Assembly (NCBI GenBank): GCA_944320795.1
Contig: CALUIU010000025.1
Location: 1 to 47,322, forward strand
Direction of reading: 5' to 3'
Origin: Candidatus Paraprevotella stercoravium
Lineage (GTDB): Bacteria > Bacteroidota > Bacteroidia > Bacteroidales > Bacteroidaceae
DNA: 47,322 bases
This document shows, one piece after another, positions 8,821-17,701 of the stretch (its first letter is position 1; each line of letters opens with the position of its first letter). The translations under genes were made by a program, and so were the position numbers. The notes beneath the pieces were generated by a model, which was given only the letters and a program-made list of their open reading frames with translations, was not told the origin of the DNA and made no database searches.

Positions 8821-8930
8821 TGGGTTATTTTTTATGGTAATGATAATTATTAAATAAAATTACTAAAAACAAAAACATTAACCAAGATTTTTTCAATATA
8901 TTTTAAAAAAAGAATGTCGTATATAAAAAA

Positions 8931-8962
8931 ATCCAAGACTCAACATAAGCCAAGTCCTGGAT
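8931..8962 (-). terminator. Terminator of the cobalamin uptake operon
   Basis: On the minus strand ATCCAGGACT pairs with AGTCTTGGAT (10 bp with one G-U) around a 12-base loop. Seven T follow, 33 bases past the stop of the last gene at 8995. Confidence 0.75.
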
Positions 8963-8994
8963 TTACAAATCAAGAAACGATATAAATCTTTCTA

Positions 8995-10317
8995 TTAACG
9001 TGTTTCAAAAACCAGAGAAGAAGGGAACCAGTATTCTCCGGAGTAGTCCAATGTATCCTTAGGCTGTCCTTCGGCATTGGTTACAATAATGCGGTTATTC
9101 ATGTAGTGTGATCCCCAACCATCTTCCGTATAGATCAGATAAACATCACCTGTTTTCGGATTCACCTGAATACCGGCACCATAGAAGCTAAACTCATCGG
9201 TTGACTTCAAGAACTCTGTAACCTTATTTTCTGCAATGTGATAGCAGGCAGCTACCTTATTGGTCCATCCATCATTCTTGACAAACAGCAGGCTCTTTCC
9301 ATCCTTTGAAGCCTGTAAAGAAGTTGAATGATAAGCAGAACGGTCATAGTAAACTCCATAACCATCCGGTAATGTTACAGTACTTACATTTTCGCCTTCT
9401 ATCTTTAGCAAATCCGAACCGTTTGCAGCCCAAACTGTATTACCGGTTACGGCAAATCCTGTAGTAGCTTTTGCTGCACGGGTTACTACCGGGGTCAAAT
9501 CTGATGTCTTGTAGATATTGACAGAATCCTTAACCAGCATATACAGGTAATCGCCTTTCTGAATAATATCTGTAGTCTTATTAGTGGTTATTGTATCCGT
9601 CACGGTCATTGTTTCGGGGTTAACCTTGTATGCACCACGATAGGTTGTCATAATCATGCTTCCATCATTCAGAAAACACATGTTGCAAGGAGAATAAAGA
9701 GACGCACCGTTTGACAGATTAAGAGTTGCGGTCTGGGTCATCGTAATAGCATCCAGTTTAGTCAAATAAGGTTCGTTCTTTGACAGAACATAAAAATCCT
9801 TACCCTGCAAGGCTCCAACCACTCCGGTTGCTCCCAAAGTAATATCAGGATGTGCTGCCGCAAACTTATCATAAGTGGCAAACAAGGCGCTATCATTTTT
9901 GAAATAATTGAATGAAGCGTTATGATGGCCAAACCAACCTTCATTGATCATATAGAATCCACCGTAATATTTACGCACCTCTACCTTGATTTGCTTTTGA
10001 GAAACACCGCCTTTGTCTGTTACGGTCAGTGCAATCAGATGAGATCCGGTTTCTGTTGCGGTAAATACATAATTCTTGTCCGCAGAAACCTGATTTCCGT
10101 CTACACTCCACAAATAGACAGCGGTAGCTGAATCTACAGAGTGAACATCCGGACTCAAAGTCAACTGATCGTTCAAAGCCATAATAGTGTCCGAAGGAAG
10201 ATCCCAACGAATCACCGGTGACTGAAACTCCTCATTCTCGTCGCAAGATGTTACCAGCATCGGAAGTGCCAACAAGGCTGCATAGCCCAAATTTTTGAAT
10301 ACGTTTTTACTTGTCAT
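8995..10317 (-). CDS. PKD-like plus beta-propeller (DUF5074-type) surface lipoprotein of the cobalamin operon
   Basis: A 440-residue lipoprotein with signal peptide and lipobox LVTSC (Cys25). Residues about 30-115 form a PKD-like Ig domain with AVYLWSVDG and GSHLIALTVTDKGG. The rest is a YncE/DUF5074-type beta-propeller, opening GGFYMINEGWFGHHNASFNY and continuing with repeated strands such as LYSPCNMCFLNDGSMIMTTY. BtuG, which caps the outer membrane cobalamin transporter BtuB, is a propeller of this kind. This is the third gene behind one cobalamin riboswitch, 39 bases after the BtuG-like fusion. It is therefore probably a surface-exposed corrinoid-binding or accessory protein. Direct cobalamin binding is not shown by sequence. 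Confidence 0.78.
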   Translation of the reverse strand: MTSKNVFKNLGYAALLALPMLVTSCDENEEFQSPVIRWDLPSDTIMALNDQLTLSPDVHSVDSATAVYLWSVDGNQVSADKNYVFTATETGSHLIALTVTDKGGVSQKQIKVEVRKYYGGFYMINEGWFGHHNASFNYFKNDSALFATYDKFAAAHPDITLGATGVVGALQGKDFYVLSKNEPYLTKLDAITMTQTATLNLSNGASLYSPCNMCFLNDGSMIMTTYRGAYKVNPETMTVTDTITTNKTTDIIQKGDYLYMLVKDSVNIYKTSDLTPVVTRAAKATTGFAVTGNTVWAANGSDLLKIEGENVSTVTLPDGYGVYYDRSAYHSTSLQASKDGKSLLFVKNDGWTNKVAACYHIAENKVTEFLKSTDEFSFYGAGIQVNPKTGDVYLIYTEDGWGSHYMNNRIIVTNAEGQPKDTLDYSGEYWFPSSLVFETR

Positions 10318-10356
10318 TTGTTATATTTATTAATTAAAAAATGGTTTGTCATATTT

Positions 10357-12348
10357 TTATTGGCCATAGTTCAAATCCTCCACAGCCTGAATCTCTGTCG
10401 AGGTCTCTCCTACCCAGCCACAGACCTGATTCACCGCAGTATAAATCCGCACAAAGTGAATGCAGTCGAGATGGACCGGCTGTCCGTTTCGGTCAACCGC
10501 CCATTCCAGTTTCAGGCGGCAACCGTCGGTATTGTTCGGGTGATTGTCGGCATAGCCGTAGTCGTAAGCATAGCCCACCCAGTGTTCGGGCATATCCTCA
10601 CGGGGCTCATTCACCGCATTGTCCGGCAAGCGTGTTCCTCGGAAAGTCAGTTCATCGGGCATCCATTCCGGATAGTAGGAAGCCTGTGTGTGATAAATGT
10701 TCCGGGGTACAGTCCCTTCGTTTCCCTGATTATCGGTCCAGCGCACATCCTGTCCGGATGCCGGACGGTAATAGGTAATCTGATAATCGCGGATCGCATT
10801 CGGGTTTTGAAATTCACTGCCTGCCAGTTCATACCAGGGATCATCAGGAATGCCGTTGCCGTTCACATCTTTTGACACCCACACAATACCGGGTTCGGAA
10901 TTACCGCCGGGGCGGTCCTGCCAGGTACCGAACATATCATAATAGGCATTGCCATAGACTTTCAGATCATAGGCCTCGGGCACATTCTTCACCGCTTTCC
11001 GGAATCCTACCGTGATATAACCGCCCCACGCTCCCAAAGATATAAGACACTGTTTCGGATTCCGGAACATACGGTTGGCCTCAGCCAATACCTGAGCCGC
11101 CGTAAATCCGTCGCCCGATGCCGTAATAGAAGTATTCATATACTGTGAAGGAGCCGGCACATATTCAAACACCGTATCAGCGTAAGCATACATGCTGCTG
11201 TCGGGTTTCGTATCACCGCCACCACTAACCGGTGCTCCGTCCTGATCCCGGAAAATCACCGTATTGGGATTGATACCCACACCCTGAATGCGGAACAGAA
11301 GTTTGCCCTGCGGACTGAAGCAAAGCACATCGCCCACCACCTGATAATTATAGGCTTCGGTGAGGTAGACGTTTCCACTGTACGGATTTACCGATATGGA
11401 ATAAGGACGCTGCATCTCCGTACCATCCGTAATAAAGGACTCCCGCTGCACCTTACCGCTACCGAGATCGAACACCTTGATACTTGCCTCCTGCCGCTGA
11501 TAATCGAAGGTATAGATATAGGCCAGACGGTCGTTTATGGCAAATTCGGTGACCGGCTCGTCATAACGAACTTTCACTTCATCCTTCCGTGTGTCAATAC
11601 AAACCAGATGATAGTCACCTTTTTCTATCTGCGCCCCATACGTCGCCACATATACTGTATGATCCGGACCGGGCAATATACGACCGGGATTCGGGCCGAC
11701 GTCGATTTTCCGGATTTCACGGAATAACTGCAAGTCCACCACCGACACGGTACGGTCCACTCCAATGCCTTCCCAGTCCAGCCCACCGGAATTGGAAACA
11801 TACAGTTTGCCGTCCTGCACACAAAGATCCTCCGGATTACGCCCTACTCGGGTCAGTGTGTCCACTTGTAGCGTTGTCGTATCAATACGTGCCACGGTTC
11901 CGTCGAACGAGCACACATATGCCTTACCTTCGTGAAAGGCTACCGCACGCGGCTGACGCGAAGCCCCGTTTTCATCCACCAGAGAAATCTGTTGCAGCAC
12001 CTTGCCATCGGCCAGATTGATCACCTCTACGGTGCTGGAGACATTCACCACGACATAAAGTTTGCTGCCGTATACATCCATATCGTTGGCCGTATCTCCC
12101 AGATCCCGTCGGTTCATGGCATAAAACCAGTTCGGAGTCCAGGTACCCTTACTGAAAGAATAACGCGCCAGCGTACTGTTGTTCAGATTGAACAACCCTT
12201 CTGAAAGGATATACATCTCGGCCGTACCCGTTTCCAGCAATGCACCGCCCTGAATGCCGTCATCCGCCTGAGGCTGGTCGGTCATATCATCACAGGCCGC
12301 AAACATTCCTGCCAGAGCACACAGATATACAAATATTTTTTTCTTCAT
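10357..12348 (-). CDS. btuG: BtuG-like cobalamin-binding propeller fused to a second surface domain
   Basis: A 663-residue lipoprotein. The ATG at 12346-12348 is chosen because it opens a lipoprotein signal peptide (FAAC, Cys19) 8 bases after the btuB stop; a frame extending upstream inside btuB is not needed. Residues about 45-400 form a YncE/BtuG-type seven-bladed propeller, with EMYILSEGLFNLNNSTLARY at the front and repeated units such as GRNPEDLCVQDGKLYVSNSG. Residues about 425-655 form a separate domain with SLGAWGGYITVGF, SKDVNGNGIPDDPWYELAGS, ITYYRPA and NQVCGWVGETSTEIQA. From memory this type also occurs as a stand-alone 'cell surface protein' in other Bacteroides cobalamin loci. BtuG binds cobalamin very tightly and hands it to BtuB. 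The fusion should be compared with characterised BtuG and BtuH. Confidence 0.8.
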   Translation of the reverse strand: MKKKIFVYLCALAGMFAACDDMTDQPQADDGIQGGALLETGTAEMYILSEGLFNLNNSTLARYSFSKGTWTPNWFYAMNRRDLGDTANDMDVYGSKLYVVVNVSSTVEVINLADGKVLQQISLVDENGASRQPRAVAFHEGKAYVCSFDGTVARIDTTTLQVDTLTRVGRNPEDLCVQDGKLYVSNSGGLDWEGIGVDRTVSVVDLQLFREIRKIDVGPNPGRILPGPDHTVYVATYGAQIEKGDYHLVCIDTRKDEVKVRYDEPVTEFAINDRLAYIYTFDYQRQEASIKVFDLGSGKVQRESFITDGTEMQRPYSISVNPYSGNVYLTEAYNYQVVGDVLCFSPQGKLLFRIQGVGINPNTVIFRDQDGAPVSGGGDTKPDSSMYAYADTVFEYVPAPSQYMNTSITASGDGFTAAQVLAEANRMFRNPKQCLISLGAWGGYITVGFRKAVKNVPEAYDLKVYGNAYYDMFGTWQDRPGGNSEPGIVWVSKDVNGNGIPDDPWYELAGSEFQNPNAIRDYQITYYRPASGQDVRWTDNQGNEGTVPRNIYHTQASYYPEWMPDELTFRGTRLPDNAVNEPREDMPEHWVGYAYDYGYADNHPNNTDGCRLKLEWAVDRNGQPVHLDCIHFVRIYTAVNQVCGWVGETSTEIQAVEDLNYGQ

Positions 12349-12356
12349 TTCTTTTC

Positions 12357-14381
12357 TTAATATTGATAAGTCAGCGTCACCCGGAAAGAACGTCCGGGCA
12401 TTGGAAAGTTCTTCACGATCTCGTAATTCTTGTCGGCCAGATTCAGGCACTCCACCAGCAAGGCCGCGGAATGCTTTCCCCACGACCGGTCATAACGATA
12501 GGTCAGACTATGATCCGTATAAGGGTCCAGACGGTTGGCCGCAATATTCTGTCCCAGCGCATAACGCTTTCCGGAATAAAGCAACGCATACGAGAGTTCT
12601 CCCCAGGGAGTAGACAGAGTGGCCGTTCCCGAAGCATATACTCGCGGAGTATAAGGAATCTGATGCCCATAAGTCAGGCTTTCTGCCGTACCTGGTTCAT
12701 CGCTGGTCACATCCAGTGCCCGCTGATAAGTATAGTTTCCCGAAAGGCGGAACTGCCAGTCCTGATGCAGGCGGAACTGTCCCTGCGCAGTAACATCCAC
12801 GCCCCGGATATCCACCTTTCCCAGATTGACCATGCTCCAAATAAACAAGTTCTTGGTTGGTATGGCCACAATCTTGTCCGACACCCGGTTATAATAGGCA
12901 TCAACCGTAAGGGCTAACTGGGGCATCCATCGGGCCACCGCCTTCTCATAAGTCAGTCCCGCATTGTACTGTAGCGCCTTTTCAGGTTTCAGCGTACGGG
13001 TGCCCACAGTACCATAGTACAGATCATTGAAGGTAGGCATCCGGAAAATATCTTTCACGAAAAAGCGCAACCGCAAATTTTCTTTTGGAAAAGGAGTGAA
13101 CACCACCGATGCAAAAGGCGAAAGGCGCGAACGGTCGGAAGCAGAAGCCCCCGAAAGTGTCCGTTCGAACACCCGGGTAAACAAGGCCGAAGCATTCAGT
13201 GTTACCCATCCGGCGGTATATTTGCCCGACAAGGCAGACAACCATGTATAACGGCGCGGACGGGCAAAGTCAGTCAGATTGGCCTCCATTGTCTGCGCAA
13301 AGCCATCGGTAGAAAAGGCAAAAGCCAAAGGCGTTATCGGCCGATAGCGCAAAGCTGCCGAAACATAATATTCCTGCTGCCGGTAATCATTTTGTGTCTG
13401 CCCTTCCGAACCCTTATAGTCCGGATCCAGATATTCCTGACGGCTACCGTTCCATTTGGCCGAAGCCTTCAGGCTCCAGTGCCTGCCGAAATCCTGCTGA
13501 TACTGAGTCTGCACAAAAGTATTCCGGTCGTCCAACCGTTGAGCCGCATGATCATAATAATAGGTAGTAGCCCCAGGCAGTCCGCGTTCCGACTGATAAA
13601 AATAAGCCCGCCACTTCCACAAGGCCCCCGAATTCCAGCGCTTGGCTGTAAAGGCCTCCAGGCGCAAGGCCCGCACATCCGTATTTTTTCGCTTTTTGCG
13701 TTCTGTAATCGCATCCCCGGCCCCATAACGCAAATCAAAAGGATAATGTCCGTCCGTCTGGGTCCATTCGGCGCTGACGCCGCCTACCCACTGCCGTGGA
13801 CCGGAACCGGTAAAAGAACAGGAAGGATTGAAAAGTCCCCACGAACCGGTAGTCACACGGGAAGAAACATGAAATTCACGTTGAGTAGAAAATTCCGGCA
13901 AACGGGTTTCCAGAGAAAGTAACGCTCCCGAAGCCAATGCCCGCGCCGGCTGAAGCAGATCGTCCATCTGCCCGTTGGCCAACGTAATCATCTGCACCTG
14001 CTCCATCGAGAATTTTCCCAAATCAATCTGACCGGTCTGTCCGTCGGTAAGCAGCAAGCCGTCATAGGCCACGGCAGTATGCTGTGCTCCCAGACTGCGC
14101 ACGGAAACGGTTTTCAGTCCGCCCACACCACCGTAGTCCTTGACCTGTACTCCGGAAAAGAATTTGGCAGCATCCGATACCTGCAATACCGGCAGGTGTT
14201 TGATATCCTCGTCAGAAAGTGACTGAAGCGGCACAGAAGAAAGGAGTTGCGTCCGTTTCTTACCTTCATATACATCTACCCGCTGCAACTGGCGGTCGGG
14301 CAAAGTATCTGTCCGGCACACCCCAAGTACAGAGTGAGCATAAGAAAGTGATAAAAATAAAAAAACGAATGTCTGCTTCAT
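12357..14381 (-). CDS. btuB: TonB-dependent outer membrane cobalamin transporter (BtuB-like)
   Basis: A 674-residue protein. After a signal peptide (residues about 1-20) comes a TonB-box-like stretch, then a plug domain (about 50-165) with DAAKFFSGVQVKDYGG and GLKTVSVRSLGAQHTAVAYD. A 22-strand type barrel follows and ends in an aromatic residue (VTLTYQY), the outer membrane insertion signal. The barrel contains the usual NLYYGTVG-like and KPEKALQYNAGL receptor motifs. Substrate is assigned from the cobalamin riboswitch directly upstream and the BtuG-like gene 8 bases downstream. It would import cobalamin or other corrinoids with TonB energy, as a lidded complex with BtuG. Confidence 0.9.
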   Translation of the reverse strand: MKQTFVFLFLSLSYAHSVLGVCRTDTLPDRQLQRVDVYEGKKRTQLLSSVPLQSLSDEDIKHLPVLQVSDAAKFFSGVQVKDYGGVGGLKTVSVRSLGAQHTAVAYDGLLLTDGQTGQIDLGKFSMEQVQMITLANGQMDDLLQPARALASGALLSLETRLPEFSTQREFHVSSRVTTGSWGLFNPSCSFTGSGPRQWVGGVSAEWTQTDGHYPFDLRYGAGDAITERKKRKNTDVRALRLEAFTAKRWNSGALWKWRAYFYQSERGLPGATTYYYDHAAQRLDDRNTFVQTQYQQDFGRHWSLKASAKWNGSRQEYLDPDYKGSEGQTQNDYRQQEYYVSAALRYRPITPLAFAFSTDGFAQTMEANLTDFARPRRYTWLSALSGKYTAGWVTLNASALFTRVFERTLSGASASDRSRLSPFASVVFTPFPKENLRLRFFVKDIFRMPTFNDLYYGTVGTRTLKPEKALQYNAGLTYEKAVARWMPQLALTVDAYYNRVSDKIVAIPTKNLFIWSMVNLGKVDIRGVDVTAQGQFRLHQDWQFRLSGNYTYQRALDVTSDEPGTAESLTYGHQIPYTPRVYASGTATLSTPWGELSYALLYSGKRYALGQNIAANRLDPYTDHSLTYRYDRSWGKHSAALLVECLNLADKNYEIVKNFPMPGRSFRVTLTYQY

Positions 14382-14514
14382 GTTTCAAATCTTTCTGAAA
14401 AACATTCACCGACTTTCGTTTCACACAATGAAGTGACAGACCGGTCCGGCCTGACCCACAGAGCTAAAAAAAGAATTCCTGACGCCTTTTCCTCGAAAGC
14501 GGTGAGAGATACGC

Positions 14515-14690
14515 GCAAGGCAGGTCTTCTGACTTGTTCCGAAACAGGACACCTTCCCGGATTTCTCACCCAGTGGCCTCACGCCCTGTTCCTTTTTATG
14601 GAACTTACAGCAGCGGGACTGTTCAGGATTCTCACCTGATTCCCTTTTAATCATAACAGACGATAATCTGTATGAACCGTTGCACGTTGC
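14515..14690 (-). promoter_or_regulatory. Cobalamin (B12) riboswitch controlling btuB-btuG
   Basis: The minus strand carries the conserved parts of a cobalamin riboswitch in order: GGGAATCAGGTGAGAATCC, then CAGTCCCGCTGCTGTAA, then GGGTGAGAAATCCGGGAAGG, then the B12 box AGTCAGAAGACCTGCC at 14519-14534. About 135 bases separate the aptamer from the btuB start, enough for an expression platform. High cobalamin would be expected to shut the operon off. Boundaries are approximate at both ends. Confidence 0.95.
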
Positions 14691-14697
14691 AAATATA
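14690..14697 (-). promoter_or_regulatory. -7 promoter element of the riboswitch operon
   Basis: TATATTTG on the minus strand fits TAnnTTTG exactly and lies at the upstream edge of the aptamer, so transcription would begin almost at the first aptamer base. No clear TTG is present at the -33 distance. Confidence 0.6.
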
Positions 14698-14737
14698 CAA
14701 TTTAAATTTGTTTTAAAACGGTTTTAAACGCTACATT

Positions 14738-15115
14738 TTAAGAATATTTTTCGTCCGGAAAAAGCGACAACCGCTCCTTCCGAGTCATTTTTGCAATCAC
14801 CAGCCTGTACGAACAGTCTACCAGTTCCTTCAGAACCCGAGCCGGCACTCCTCCCTCCAGACGGACCTGTATCCAATGCTTTTTGTTCATGTGATAGGCC
14901 GGCAGGATATCCGCATAACGGTCGCGCAAGTCAATGGCCTCATCCGGATCACTTTTCAGAACCACCCATTCCGGATTCCCCAGATCCACCCAGGCAAACA
15001 TCTTGCTGCCCACCTTGAATACCAAAGTGGTTTCATCAAAAGGAAAACATTCCGTTGCCAACCTTTTACTCAGACAATAATCCCGTAAAGCCTCTACGTC
15101 CATAAGCATTTCCAT
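14738..15115 (-). CDS. MmcQ/YjbR family protein
   Basis: A 125-residue single-domain protein of the MmcQ/YjbR family (CyaY-like fold, sometimes called DNA-binding). Diagnostic stretches are RDYCLSKRLATECFPFDETT near the N-terminus, KMFAWVDLGN in the middle, PAYHMNKKHWIQVRLEGGVP, and a closing helix LKELVDCSYRLVIAKMTRKER. It starts 9 bases after the pyridoxamine kinase stop, so the two form an operon. Start choice is uncertain by up to four residues because Met codons occur at positions 1, 3 and 5. The molecular role of the family is not settled. Confidence 0.88.
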   Translation of the reverse strand: MEMLMDVEALRDYCLSKRLATECFPFDETTLVFKVGSKMFAWVDLGNPEWVVLKSDPDEAIDLRDRYADILPAYHMNKKHWIQVRLEGGVPARVLKELVDCSYRLVIAKMTRKERLSLFPDEKYS

Positions 15116-15124
15116 TTTAAGGAT

Positions 15125-16006
15125 CTATTCCAGCAACTCATAGCTACAGCTCTGAATCGGCATGTCCAGATTATGCAACACCTTCTCCAGCATGATGCCA
15201 TCCATATTATTATATTCATATCCAAAGGTGGCACGGATGCCCTGCAAGATGAACTGTGTGGCACGGTCCAGCGCAATAGGCAAACTGTCGCCCTGCATCA
15301 GCGATCCGGTGATGACACTGGTAAAGCTGTCACCCGTACCGGGATAATGCGCCGGGAGATACGGACAGGTCACCTTCCAGTAACGGTCGCCTCTGCGGTT
15401 ATAAGCATATACCGAGGTCATGTGCGGATTATCCGTTACCGGCACACTGGTAGCGATGACAATCTCAGGCCCCTGATCGGACAGTGCCTTCAACAGTTCC
15501 TTCAGGCACTCGTCACTCAAAGCCTCCTCCGGCTGCGGACGGTCCAGAAGCAGAAACACCTCGGTGATGTTCGGAGTAATCACATCCGCCCTCCGGATCA
15601 GCCGGCGCATCTCCAGAATCATTTCTTCGCCGAATCCCTTATACAGCCGACCATTGTCTCCCAATACAGGATCCACCACAACCAGATCATCCGGGCGCTT
15701 GAAGTGTTCAATCAGGTCTTCCACAATCTGTACCTGTGCCGGCGAGCCCAGATAACCGGTATAAAAGGCATCGAACGTAAAGTCTAAATGCTTCCAGCAT
15801 TCCGTCATACGACGCATCTCGTCCGTCAGATCCAGAAACGTATATTCCGGATACTGAGTATGAGTAGATAACACGGCAGTGGGCAACGGACAGACCTGTA
15901 TGCCCATAGACGAAAGAATAGGAATCACAGCCATCAGCGACACATGTCCCACTCCGGACAGATCGTGCACAGCGGCCACCTTTTTGCTTTGATTGAATAA
16001 ACGCAT
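15125..16006 (-). CDS. pdxY: Pyridoxamine/pyridoxal kinase (PdxY type)
   Basis: A 293-residue ribokinase-fold vitamin B6 kinase that phosphorylates pyridoxal or pyridoxamine in the cofactor salvage pathway. Visible signatures are AVHDLSGVGHVSLMAVIPIL at the substrate end, VVVDPVLGDNGRLY, DVITPNITEV, and the C-terminal catalytic GTGDSFTSVI with the base Asp. The ATG at 16006 is preferred over a TTG nine codons upstream because a -7 element at 16031-16038 would start transcription near 16025, and GAAGG sits just before the ATG. It is divergent from the flavodoxin gene and followed by the MmcQ gene. Bacteroides relatives are annotated pyridoxamine kinase. Confidence 0.88.
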   Translation of the reverse strand: MRLFNQSKKVAAVHDLSGVGHVSLMAVIPILSSMGIQVCPLPTAVLSTHTQYPEYTFLDLTDEMRRMTECWKHLDFTFDAFYTGYLGSPAQVQIVEDLIEHFKRPDDLVVVDPVLGDNGRLYKGFGEEMILEMRRLIRRADVITPNITEVFLLLDRPQPEEALSDECLKELLKALSDQGPEIVIATSVPVTDNPHMTSVYAYNRRGDRYWKVTCPYLPAHYPGTGDSFTSVITGSLMQGDSLPIALDRATQFILQGIRATFGYEYNNMDGIMLEKVLHNLDMPIQSCSYELLE

Positions 16007-16030
16007 CCTTCTTTTCTTTTTAGATGGTGA

Positions 16031-16038
16031 CAAAATTA
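16031..16038 (-). promoter_or_regulatory. -7 promoter element of pdxY
   Basis: TAATTTTG on the minus strand matches TAnnTTTG. The predicted start near 16025 leaves a short leader before the ATG at 16006 and rules out the upstream TTG start. Confidence 0.5.
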
Positions 16039-16116
16039 ATATATTTTTCTTGTAGTGTCCGAGAATCTGGTATAAAAATCAGTAATCCGTATACACCCCT
16101 TTTATGGAAATACACC

Positions 16117-16124
16117 TACTTTTG
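16117..16124 (+). promoter_or_regulatory. -7 promoter element of the flavodoxin / CMD-cupin operon
   Basis: TACTTTTG matches TAnnTTTG. Predicted transcription from about 16131 lies downstream of an in-frame ATG at 16104 and upstream of the ATG at 16170, supporting the latter as the true start. Confidence 0.55.
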
Positions 16125-16169
16125 TATCGTAAAAATGACAACATACGAACCTTAAAAACCATCGCAAAC

Positions 16170-16736
16170 ATGAAAAGAATGCTATTCATCTGGACATTGC
16201 TTCTGTCCGTCTTTACACTTCAGGCCAAGACTCTGATCGTGTATTACAGCTACACCAATAACGTCCATCAGATTGTCACCGACCTGCGTACTCAAATCCA
16301 GGCCGATGTGCTTCGTATCGAACCGGCCGAAGAAGGGCTGGACTATGCCGCCAACAATTATGCCATCGGCAGTGCCTTGATTTCGGCCATCCGGAAGGCA
16401 CCCGACAAAGCCTCTTCGTATCCGCCCATCAAAACAACTATCCGTAATCTGAAGGACTACGACACCATCCTGATCGGCGCTCCTTTGTGGTGGGGCAATA
16501 TGGCCGCACCGCTGCAAAGTTTCCTGTTTGCCTACGGTTCTCAAATGGCCGGCAAACGTATCGGGCTGATTGTTTCGAGCGCCAGCACCGGCATCAGCGG
16601 TGTAGAGGCAGATGCCAAACGTCTGATTCCCAAAGGCAAGTTCCTGTCAGCCAGCCTGTGGGTCCGCTCATCCGAAACGCGGAAATGTCACTCCATGATT
16701 ACCAGCTGGCTGAAAGAAACCGGTTTAAAGAAATAA
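16170..16736 (+). CDS. Exported flavodoxin-family protein
   Basis: A 188-residue protein with a signal peptide (MKRMLFIWTLLLSVFTLQAK) followed directly by a flavodoxin fold. The FMN phosphate loop is LIVYYSYTNNVHQIV, the 50s loop is GAPLWWGNMAAPL, and the third loop is IVSSASTGISG. Flavodoxins carry electrons on FMN and are usually cytoplasmic, so a periplasmic one is unusual; Bacteroidetes do have such exported flavodoxin-like proteins, possibly reductases. The stop is 16 bases before the CMD-cupin gene, also exported, so the two are an operon and may act together on a small quinone or aromatic substrate. Redox partner and substrate are unknown. Confidence 0.85.
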   Translation: MKRMLFIWTLLLSVFTLQAKTLIVYYSYTNNVHQIVTDLRTQIQADVLRIEPAEEGLDYAANNYAIGSALISAIRKAPDKASSYPPIKTTIRNLKDYDTILIGAPLWWGNMAAPLQSFLFAYGSQMAGKRIGLIVSSASTGISGVEADAKRLIPKGKFLSASLWVRSSETRKCHSMITSWLKETGLKK

Positions 16737-16752
16737 GCTAAAAACATAGATT

Positions 16753-17574
16753 ATGAAAATCAGAACTATCCTTGCGCTTGGCGCATTGATTCTAAACAGT
16801 ACAACAATTATGGCACAAGAAAAAGTAAAACAAACAGCCGGACGCGACCAGTTGGGAGAATTTGCCCCTAAATTCGCGGAGTTGAACGACGACGTGCTTT
16901 TCGGTGAGGTGTGGAGCCGTACAGACAAGCTCAGTCTGCGCGACCGCAGTCTGGTAACCATCACTTCGCTCATCAGTCAGGGCATCACCGACAGTTCCCT
17001 CACCTATCATCTTCAGACCGCCAAACAGAACGGCATTACCCGCGCAGAGATCTCCGAGATCCTGACTCACCTGAGTTTCTATGCCGGATGGCCGAAAGCC
17101 TGGGCCGCCTTCCGTATGGCCAAGGAAGTATGGCAGGACGACACACAGGGTACAGATGCCAAAGCAGCCTTCCAACGTGAGATGATCTTCCCGATTGGCG
17201 AACCGAACTCAGCCTATGCCCAATACTTTATCGGCAACAGCTATCTGGCTCCCGTTTCCACGGAGCAGGTACCGGTGTTCAATGTTACCTTCGAACCAGG
17301 ATGCCGCAACAATTGGCATATCCACCGGGCCAAGAGCGGCGGTGGACAGATGCTGATTGGTGTGGCCGGTACAGGCTGGTATCAGGAAGAAGGCAAACCG
17401 GCCGTAAAGATTCTGCCGGGTACTGTCATCCACATTCCGGCCAACGTGAAGCATTGGCACGGTGCTGCAGCCGACAGCTGGTTCGCACACCTGGCCTTTG
17501 AGGTGCCGGGCGAAGAAACAGCCAACGAATGGCTGGAACCGGTAGATGATGAGGCCTACAGCAAACTGAAATAG
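16753..17574 (+). CDS. Exported carboxymuconolactone decarboxylase-like plus cupin protein
   Basis: A 273-residue two-domain protein with signal peptide (cut near IMAQ, residue 22). Residues about 35-125 are a CMD/AhpD-like helical domain with LSLRDRSLVTITSLISQG, LTYHLQTAKQNGITRAEI and HLSFYAGWPKAW. The CxxC of AhpD peroxidases is absent, so a disulfide reductase role is unlikely. Residues about 155-260 are a cupin with metal-ligand candidates in NNWHIHRAKSGGGQ and PANVKHWHGAAADSW. The CMD-cupin pairing is known in Bacteroidetes but its reaction is not established. It shares an operon with the exported flavodoxin upstream. Confidence 0.87.
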   Translation: MKIRTILALGALILNSTTIMAQEKVKQTAGRDQLGEFAPKFAELNDDVLFGEVWSRTDKLSLRDRSLVTITSLISQGITDSSLTYHLQTAKQNGITRAEISEILTHLSFYAGWPKAWAAFRMAKEVWQDDTQGTDAKAAFQREMIFPIGEPNSAYAQYFIGNSYLAPVSTEQVPVFNVTFEPGCRNNWHIHRAKSGGGQMLIGVAGTGWYQEEGKPAVKILPGTVIHIPANVKHWHGAAADSWFAHLAFEVPGEETANEWLEPVDDEAYSKLK

Positions 17575-17644
17575 CCCACAGGAAAGGAGACATAAAAAAA
17601 TACAAATCAGACAACGCATATAGAGACAAATCAAATGTTTCATG

Positions 17645-17652
17645 TAACTTTG
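17645..17652 (+). promoter_or_regulatory. -7 promoter element of the lactonase gene
   Basis: TAACTTTG matches TAnnTTTG, 49 bases before the ATG at 17702. It implies the lactonase is transcribed apart from the CMD-cupin gene 127 bases upstream, though readthrough is possible. Confidence 0.55.
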
Positions 17653-17701
17653 TTTCCCACAAACAATCCTAAGTCATATCATACGAAACGAACAAAGAGA
17701 C

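Noticed and set aside
12349-12483. 45-residue N-terminal extension of the BtuG-like protein
   Set aside because: It would overlap the end of btuB and place the lipoprotein signal inside the protein; ATG 12348 starts exactly at the signal peptide.
12240-12917. Long plus-strand frame antisense to btuB and btuG
   Set aside because: It is the shadow of two well-supported genes on the other strand and crosses their junction without any domain of its own.
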